The notes below the pieces were generated by a model. The model was not told where the DNA came from. It saw only the letters and a program-made list of their open reading frames with translations, and ran no database searches. 5,397 bases of DNA, taken from assembly GCA_964496245.1 (NCBI GenBank), contig CAZBZG010000309.1, positions 1 to 5,397 of the forward strand. The letters run 5' to 3'. A program made the translations under genes and the position numbers. Source of the DNA: CAZBZG01 sp964496245 (lineage in GTDB: Bacteria > Planctomycetota > SZUA-567). Shown in pieces: positions 1 to 5,397 of this stretch (its first letter is position 1; every line of letters starts with the position of its first letter).

Positions 1-1
1 C

Positions 2-2041
2 ATTCTCAACAACACGGACAAGGAAAACTATCTCCCGCTCAACGACACCCAATATGATTGGTCCATTGAAAACGACGGCGATGTGAGGATCACCATCCTT
101 ACCAATAAAATAATCAATTACACCCAAGGAGACAAGTTTTACATCGGCTATCATTCCTACCACTCCTTGCGGACCGAACACCCCATCACCTCCGTGGAGT
201 CCTTCAAGGTGTATCCATCCGACGAATCGGAAGAATTCCTCGAGATCGACCCGACCGAGTATTCCATCTCCGACGACGGCTATGAGATCCGCTTGTACGA
301 TTATTACAACGACTTCTTGGTCGAAAAGGGCGCCTCCATCCATTCCAAGATGGAGATCACCTATCAAGCCGACTTGGCCAAGAAGATAGACTTGTCGAGG
401 AACTTGGTCCTTGCCGTCCAGGATGAAAGCGGGCAATGGGTCCCGATCGATAACGTGCCCCTCAATGACCTCGGCTTTTTCGACTACGAGGAGCAATTCG
501 AGAGGAGGAACGTGGTCTCGCTCCCCTTGGACGTGATCCTCAATGCCCGCCTCATCTATCTCCCCGCCGGTCCCGATTACACCACCGTAGATGGTCATCC
601 CCTCTATTCACACGTTGCAAGCGACAAGTGGGTAAAGGACTTCAAGATCAAGACCATTCCCAAGCAAGTCAAGTTAGAAATGCTGGACCACCCGAACCAG
701 CCCATCGTCATCAACCAGCACCACTTCGAGGAGCGCGAATATTACTTCGCCACCCTTCCCAGCCAGACCTTGGAAGAGGGAGAGGAATACACGGCCCTCC
801 AGATCGACGCGCAAGTGAGGCAAGATTACGACTTTACCTACAAGCTGACCGATGAAGAGGGAATTCCCTTGGAAGACGTGGTGGTATGGCTTCACGTGGG
901 CTTCGTGCCCAAGGCGGAGACAGGCTTTCTTAACGAGCGCACCCTCATCACGGACTCGGGAGAGTCCATGTATTACGAATCGCTGGGCACGGACTTGGTC
1001 TCCACCATCGGTCCCGGACAGGGGTTAAACAAGATGTTCGGCAAGCCCGAATTGTTTGAGGGAAATGACGGTCAATATGGCCCGTACATCTGGCAGTGGG
1101 CCAAGACCGATGAGTTTGGGGAAGCTTCCTTTGCGGTCAACCTCGAAGAAGAGTTCCGCAACGATTTCGGAGCCATCTTCGGCTCGTTGGAGGACGTGGA
1201 CTCCTTGGACGACCTTTCCTTATACGTGCGGGCGTTCGTGTACGATTTCGAGGATTGGAACGACATGGCCATTCACACCCCCGACATGTATCGATGTTCC
1301 GACAGCGGCAAGGTATTCGACGGGAGTAACGTCATCGAGGATTATGACTTCACGGACTTGAGCCTCATGGACAGCACCTATGCGGAGGGCATCATCAACT
1401 TAAATTATCAAGACCTCGCCCTCGGCGTGGGCGATCGACTCATCTACGAGGTGGAACAAGTGGACCCCGATCCGCACGCGCCCTTGGATGAGCGTTATAA
1501 CTTCAAGGACTTGGACTTGTCGGTCTATCTCACCAAGGCGAACGTGCTGCCCAGCGAGGAAGGCTTTACCGCCCGCTCCCTTTCGGAGGTGCACGAAGCC
1601 ACCGAGTTGGAACCCATACCGGAGTCCGTGTTGGATGGAGACGACAACTTTTATGCCGAGCTCACCTTCGTCAACCCCTCGGGCACCGTGCCGGAAGATG
1701 GCGTGTTTACCAACAAGAAGGTGGTGGCGACGGGCAACGGCGGCTCCATCACCATTGCCTCCAACGAGATGCGGGAAATGTACGAGGCGCTCGGTCCCGG
1801 GCAGTCCACCGTGGAAGTCCACGTGGTGCAGTCGGAGTATTACAAGCGCTCGCCTACCGTGCGCATTCCGCTCTGGATTTCCAAGAACAAGATCGTGTTC
1901 GGCGAAAAGGTCGACGAGGTGACCCTCTTGGACCCCTTCATCGCCGCCTACGGGCAAAGCTTCGAGGGAGAAGATCTCATGCCCTTCGAGTCCAATTATC
2001 CGCACTTCACGGGCACCGTGTGGGTGGAGCCGAACTTTAAC
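2..2041 (+). CDS. Giant multidomain Ig-like/beta-sandwich protein, 5' visible part (both ends incomplete)
   Basis: The frame is open from base 2 to the assembly gap and gives 680 residues. No start is visible: the GTG at 83 sits inside an already open frame, in the middle of a repeat unit, so it is an internal Val. I do not recognise a named family over the full length. Visible architecture: three tandem units of about 68 residues (residues 2-206), a strand-rich linker, an Ig-like domain (residues about 268-418), then a second beta-rich module (residues about 460-650) that has a counterpart after the gap. The chain is acidic and aromatic, with one Cys (codon 1295). No catalytic motif, signal peptide or membrane segment is seen. 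The extracellular or surface role is inferred from the module style and low Cys content. It probably continues into the frame starting at 2055 as one gene. Coding status is very likely; function is unknown. Confidence 0.9.
5..619 (+). repeat. Three tandem ~68-residue beta-rich protein repeat units
   Basis: Three diverged units begin near 5, 209 and 416, a spacing of 204 and 207 bases (68 and 69 codons). The aligned cores are YLPLNDTQYDWSIENDG in unit 1, FLEIDPTEYSISDDG in unit 2 and WVPIDNVPLNDLGF in unit 3. Each core is preceded by a short D/E/N-rich turn and followed by a strand ending in a hydrophobic/aromatic run (FYIGYHS, KMEITYQ, RLIYLPA). Units 1 and 2 match clearly (aromatic-L-x-I/L, D-x-T, Y, S-I, D-G, then V-R-I or I-R-L). 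Unit 3 is weaker and rests mainly on the near-constant period. The similarity is at protein level only, so the duplication is old. The units are too short for a full classical Ig domain and may each be a small beta sandwich or half-domain. Confidence 0.6.
803..1255 (+). other. Protein domain: Ig-like (Big_1/invasin-like) beta sandwich with a long insertion
   Basis: The encoded stretch starts with strands leading to LTDEEGIPLEDVVVWLHVGF. This is the pattern of many bacterial and archaeal Ig-like domains, in which D-x-x-G-x-P-L is followed by V-x-V-x-L. The later WAKTDEFGEASFAVNL matches the typical closing element T-D-x-x-G-x-A-x-F, and LSLYVRAFVYDF looks like the last core strand. Between the two hallmarks lies an unusually long insertion of about 75 residues containing a Gly-rich part (TIGPGQGLNKMFGKPE, then GNDGQYGPY). 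A normal Big_1-type domain is near 100 residues in total. Such domains act as spacers or binding modules in surface proteins. Assignment is from motif pattern only. Confidence 0.5.
1379..1504 (+). repeat. Beta module copy A (before the gap)
   Basis: This encodes Y-A-E-G-I-I-N-L, followed after a short turn by GDRLIYEVEQVDPDP and then an acidic D-E-R-Y segment. The same order of elements is found at 2697-2831: an A-E start, an inner strand, a turn, a strand of type L/F-x-I-x-Y-E/Q-x-x, an Asp-rich loop, then E-R/S-Y. The copies diverge strongly and contain one small indel. They look like the edge strands and loop of the same domain type reused along the chain. Confidence 0.45.
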
Positions 2042-2042
2042 G

Positions 2043-2052
2043 NNNNNNNNNN
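2043..2052. other. Assembly gap (10 N) that breaks the reading frame
   Basis: Ten Ns separate two coding stretches. Codons start at positions 2 modulo 3 before the gap and 0 modulo 3 after it, so ten bases cannot be the true length if the gene is continuous; the length must be a multiple of three. Ten is probably a placeholder. The sequence just before ends in V-E-P-N-F-N and the sequence just after begins G-P-T-D-E-P-E, both plausible loop regions of the same kind of protein. Confidence 0.97.
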
Positions 2053-2054
2053 AC

Positions 2055-5000
2055 GGCCCGACCGACGAGCCCGAATTGTCCGTTCAGGATTACGTGGAGG
2101 TTTCACTCTCCTATCAAGCCAGCAACGGCCAGAGCAATACCGAAGGCTGGAAGGAGCTCCGAAGTCCGGTCATGGTGCGTCCCGGCAACCGCGACGGCAT
2201 CATGCGCTTCCAAGTCGGCTTGGGACCCGAAGAGGCGTATCTCATGGGCTTGGACGCCAAGTTGAACCTTTCCTTTGACATTTCCGAGAATGCCTATTCC
2301 ATTTACGACGATCAACGACCGCTCCACATCTACCTGCTGGACCTTTCCTTGGTCAAGAACCCCTCCTCGTCCAACCCGAAAGTCCTTTGGTCCGTTGCGC
2401 AAGACGGATTTACCCCCGCCAATGCCGAAATCACGGTGCTAAAGGATGACACTGTCTCGACCGACACGGGAAACATGGTCTTGGGCTCCGCCGGCTCCCA
2501 ACAAGGCGAAGAATGGGGGGTGCGGGTGAGGAAGGTCTATTCCGGGGATCAGTCCGAATACGGCCTCGATCCCGCCAGCACCTTGCTTGCGCTATCCAAC
2601 CTCCAAGCCATCACGGCTCTGGCGGTCGTGGCGCTGAAGAATGACCAAGAAGAGAGGATTTATTCCATCGCCCAGCCGAATGCGGGCTCGCAAGACCTTG
2701 CCGAGCAGAGCACGATCGTGTTCACGGGCACCGAATTACCCGATGAGGGCTCGGAATTTTACATCTTATATCAGTTAGATCTCGATTATGATCATCAGGA
2801 TGCGGATCCCAATGATGATGAGTCATACGGCACGATCATCTTGGGAGACGATCCCGTTCACAACCCGACCAACAAGAACCACAGCTGGATCTGCGTGTCC
2901 TTGACCGACCAAGTGCTGGTTCAAGGCAAGGAGTCCCACTCGCCGTTTTACGTGAGATATGCCGAACAGGTCGACGGGCAATCGAGCACGCACGTGTTCT
3001 CCCACAGCGTGTTGGACCTCCAACCGTCAAGGTTCGTGTTATACAACCGCACGGGCTTGGAGGCGGAGTTCGGAGACCTTTCCTTGGACTTCGGCGGCGC
3101 CTATCCCGAGATCACCTTCACGCAAGGAGCCCCGGGGCGGGATTTGACCCTTGCCTACGGCTTGCGATCCCCCTACCGCGTCGGCTACGGGTTCCAAAAG
3201 ACGGATAGACCGTTCAGCGACTCCGTGAGACTTATGTATGAGGAGCCGACACCCGATCACCTCATCCTCAACGAGAACGGCGACCAGCTCGGTCCCGCGG
3301 GTTTATCGGGATCCGCCCTCGCCATCGGCTTGAACGGCGACACCGAGACCACGCTCGAGCTTTATGATTTACCGCTCTTGTACGGACCCGAGATGAATGT
3401 CACGTTTACCCTAGATAGAATCTTATTGGATCAAGTTTCGTCGTTTGAGGGCGCGGAAAATGACCTTACGATTGATTTTTACTTCGTGGTCAATGATGAG
3501 TTCAGCACCTATTACAAGGATAGTCTAACGGTGGGATTGTATCACGACGAATTAACGGGCGCCCTTGAGGGAGGAAGGTATCGCATCGAGTTTACCAAGG
3601 ATCTACAGCCTCTCTACGACACGGCGGGCGAATACGCCTCCTTAGACTGCTACATCTCGATTTCGCAACCGGGCGGTGACGAGGATGCCATTTCCTATCT
3701 CATCCTTGATGAGTGGACCTATGGCCACGATGACTTGCTCATCGAGAATTTCGACCGCATTCCGCGTGACTTGGACATGTCCATGGACGTCAAGACCGTG
3801 GTAAACACCCCGCACTACCTCACGCTGTTTTCCAGGCCCTTCACCGAAAAGGAAGGCTTCGAGTACCTCGGTTCTTCGCCGTTTGACCTCCTCGAGGGGT
3901 CGGAGGTGACCGTGGTCCTGGAAAACCTTCCCAATTGCCGCCTCGTCAATCTCACGGTGGACGAGACCGGAAACGACTACTCCTTCCAATATCTCGGGAG
4001 AGAAGAGACCCTCCCCGTGAACGAGGATAACTTCTTCATGATCCGAAACTTGGGACTATTCATCGACGCCTACAACTTGGAATCCACGAAAGTCCAAGAT
4101 GGCTTCCTCAACCTCTTTTACGGGAGCGGCACGGAACCCTCGGGTCAGAGGGACCGCTCCAAGACCTTTGACATGCGTTGGGACGACGGGGTCGGCGCGT
4201 GCGACGATTATCAATCGACCAAGTCGTGGTTCGACAACGAGATCGTGCCCCAATCTTGGGAAGATGCCTTCTTCCTCACCGACGATTACCTCACCACCGG
4301 GTCCGTGCGGGTGTCCGGCTCCGCCTTTTACCACCAAGTGTTTGACGTGAGCGAGTCGAGCGCCGACATCTTCGACATCGAAGACATTGAAGACACGCTC
4401 CGCGAGAATGCGACCATCGGGGCGAAGTTTGCCCTCAAGTTGCCCAAGGACAAGGCCATCACCTACTTGCGGAGCGTGGGCAAGCCCTACGTTTACGACT
4501 TGTCGGTGCAAGGGTTCCCGGTCGGCGATTCCCGCGGCTATTGCTACGTCAAGGAACCCGGAGAAACCGGGAACGCGTATCACTCCATCGACCGCAACAT
4601 CGACACCCTCTTCAATTCCACCACCGATTATGCCTTGACATACGCCTCGGACGGCGAGAAGTACCTCATCTTTTACGGCATGACCTTGGAAGAGGTGAGA
4701 AATTCCAGCTACGTGGATGCTAACGGCTTGCTCATGGCGGACTACTGGGCCTACGAGAATTTCGTGGAAGGGTACGACTTTACCATCACCGAAGACCCCG
4801 AGACCCACGAATCCCATCTCAAGTGGGATTACGGCTACGAGGATGAGAACACCTTCACCCTCCATCCCGACTTCAGCCAACACGCCTCCTTTTACGTGGA
4901 CTTTTCCACGTTGGAATGGAGCACGGTCAGGGACGATTACTTCCACCGCGTCCATGAGTCGTTCGAATATCGCCCCCATGTCTCGACCAACCTCTCGGTC

Positions 5001-5396
5001 GGCTATGATCCCGCCACGGAGGTGCCCTTCAGCATCCTTAACGTGGTGCCCGACGATCAAGTGAACCGGTCCATGACGCAGATCTTTAGCGCCATTCACC
5101 TCCTCCTCGAAAAGGACGACGAGAGGACGAAGATCAAGTATCTTTCCTTCTTAAGCGGGTCCGATACCCTCACGGATTATTTAAGCAAACATGACACCGT
5201 GGACCATTACTTTTACCTCAATTTCACGAAGCTCGAAGAGGAAGTGCCCGCCGGCTGGAGCATCGTGGACGATTCCTATGCGTTCGTGACCGCGGAACAT
5301 GATGCGGATCAAGACCGATATCCGCTCAAGAACATGCCCTTCAATTACGATTACCTCAATAACTTGGACAATTCTAATCACCTCAAGCAACAATAC
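2055..5396 (+). CDS. Giant multidomain beta-rich protein, continuation after the gap (no start or stop in window)
   Basis: Codon-by-codon reading from 2055 gives 1114 residues without a stop up to the window edge. It shares with the upstream segment an acidic, Tyr/Phe-rich, Cys-poor composition (five Cys), Leu codons dominated by TTG and CTC, and at least one recognisable module. The alternative frame that continues across the 10 Ns is Arg/Gly/Pro-rich and stops at 2276-2278, as expected of an out-of-frame reading. Visible parts: strand-rich modules at about 2055-2375, a repeat of the upstream module with an Asp-rich loop at 2697-2831, further beta-type sequence, a D-I-x microrepeat at 4365-4391, and alternating hydrophobic/polar strands to the end. 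No enzyme motif, anchor or membrane helix is recognised. It is most likely the same polypeptide as 2-2041. A separate adjacent gene or a misjoined contig cannot be excluded because of the gap. Confidence 0.9.
2697..2831 (+). repeat. Beta module copy B with Asp-rich, possibly calcium-binding loop
   Basis: Counterpart of the module at 1379-1504. It starts L-A-E-Q-S-T-I-V-F, passes a turn, and gives SEFYILYQLDLDYD in the place of GDRLIYEVEQVDPDP. The loop that follows (2778-2822) reads DLDYDHQDADPNDDE, with eight acidic residues in fifteen and D-x-D-x-D spacing. That spacing resembles calcium-binding loops of the EF-hand, dockerin or thrombospondin type 3 kind, but the glycine and the paired helices or repeats of those families are not evident. 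Calcium binding is therefore only a possibility. The strand just upstream (ITALAVVALKND) lines up with LSLYVRAFVYDF upstream of copy A. Confidence 0.45.
4365..4391 (+). repeat. Three 9-bp tandem units encoding D-I-F / D-I-E / D-I-E
   Basis: In-frame units gacatcttc, gacatcgaa and gacattgaa follow each other directly and are trailed by a further gac. They give the acidic peptide DIFDIEDIED. The low divergence between units suggests a recent local slippage duplication, in contrast to the old protein-level repeats elsewhere. The peptide probably forms a flexible or short helical acidic linker. Confidence 0.65.
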
Positions 5397-5397
5397 A

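Noticed and set aside
1056..1361. Plus-strand Arg/Ser/Thr-rich open frames inside the gene (also 1488-1922, 4099-4350, 4387-4638, 4717-5064)
   Set aside because: These are +1 or +2 shadow frames of the main coding frame, with low-complexity basic products and no domain signal.
1400..2005. Minus-strand open frame of 201 codons
   Set aside because: Also codon-aligned with the sense frame (2 mod 3) and explained by the same codon bias; no family features, and the sense strand has convincing repeated beta modules here.
83..2278. A self-contained 731-residue gene with GTG start and TGA stop
   Set aside because: The frame is open upstream to base 2 within a repeat unit, and the end is reached only by reading the wrong frame after the 10 Ns, where the product turns abruptly Arg/Gly/Pro-rich.
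2583..2636. Hydrophobic run (LLALSNLQAITALAVVAL) as a transmembrane helix
   Set aside because: It contains Ser, Asn and Gln in its first half and lines up with the core strand LSLYVRAFVYDF of the upstream Ig-like region, so a buried beta strand is more likely.
4056..5099. Long minus-strand open frame of 347 codons
   Set aside because: Its codons are the exact reverse complements of the sense codons in the 0-mod-3 frame. It stays open only because TTA, CTA and TCA are avoided in the sense gene. The product is a Val/Gly/His-rich string with no recognisable domain.
2..5396. Alternative genetic code with reassigned TGA or TAG
   Set aside because: No TAA, TAG or TGA is found in the coding frames on either side of the gap, so nothing in this window tests or supports recoding.

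Overview
The window lies entirely inside protein-coding sequence on the + strand. Nothing intergenic is visible: no promoter, terminator, RNA gene, mobile element or CRISPR array. One reading frame is open from the left edge (base 2) to a 10-N assembly gap at 2043-2052. A second is open from just after the gap (2055) to the right edge (5396). The two pieces encode 680 and 1114 residues and match in composition, codon use and module style. The simplest reading is one giant gene of at least about 1,794 codons with neither its start nor its stop in view.

The gap hides this. With 10 Ns the frame shifts by one, so a naive translation runs into an arginine-rich wrong frame and a false stop at 2276-2278. 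The GTG at 83 is only an internal Val codon. If the gene is continuous, the real gap length is a multiple of three.

The protein is rich in Asp, Glu, Tyr and Phe and has only six cysteines that I can see. It reads as a chain of beta-sandwich modules. From left to right these are: three tandem units of about 68 residues (5-619); an Ig-like domain with a Big_1-type TDEEG-x-PL ... TDxxGxAxF pattern (803-1255); a module (1379-1504) that reappears after the gap (2697-2831), the second time with an Asp-rich loop; further strand-rich sequence with a local GC dip (3361-3540); and a C-terminal part with a small D-I-x repeat (4365-4391) and a possible module pair (about 4098 and 4650). No catalytic motif, signal peptide, anchor or convincing membrane segment is visible, though both termini lie outside the window. 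A secreted or cell-surface structural or adhesive role is inferred from architecture, not shown.

The organism cannot be named. GC is about 50-60% on lines I counted by hand, with dips near 40%. Leu is mostly TTG/CTC, Arg is mixed CGC/AGG, and the N run suggests a draft or metagenomic scaffold. Giant, cysteine-poor, Ig-like multidomain proteins are known from uncultured lineages such as Asgard archaea, Omnitrophota and some uncultured Bacilli; the sequence alone does not decide between them.
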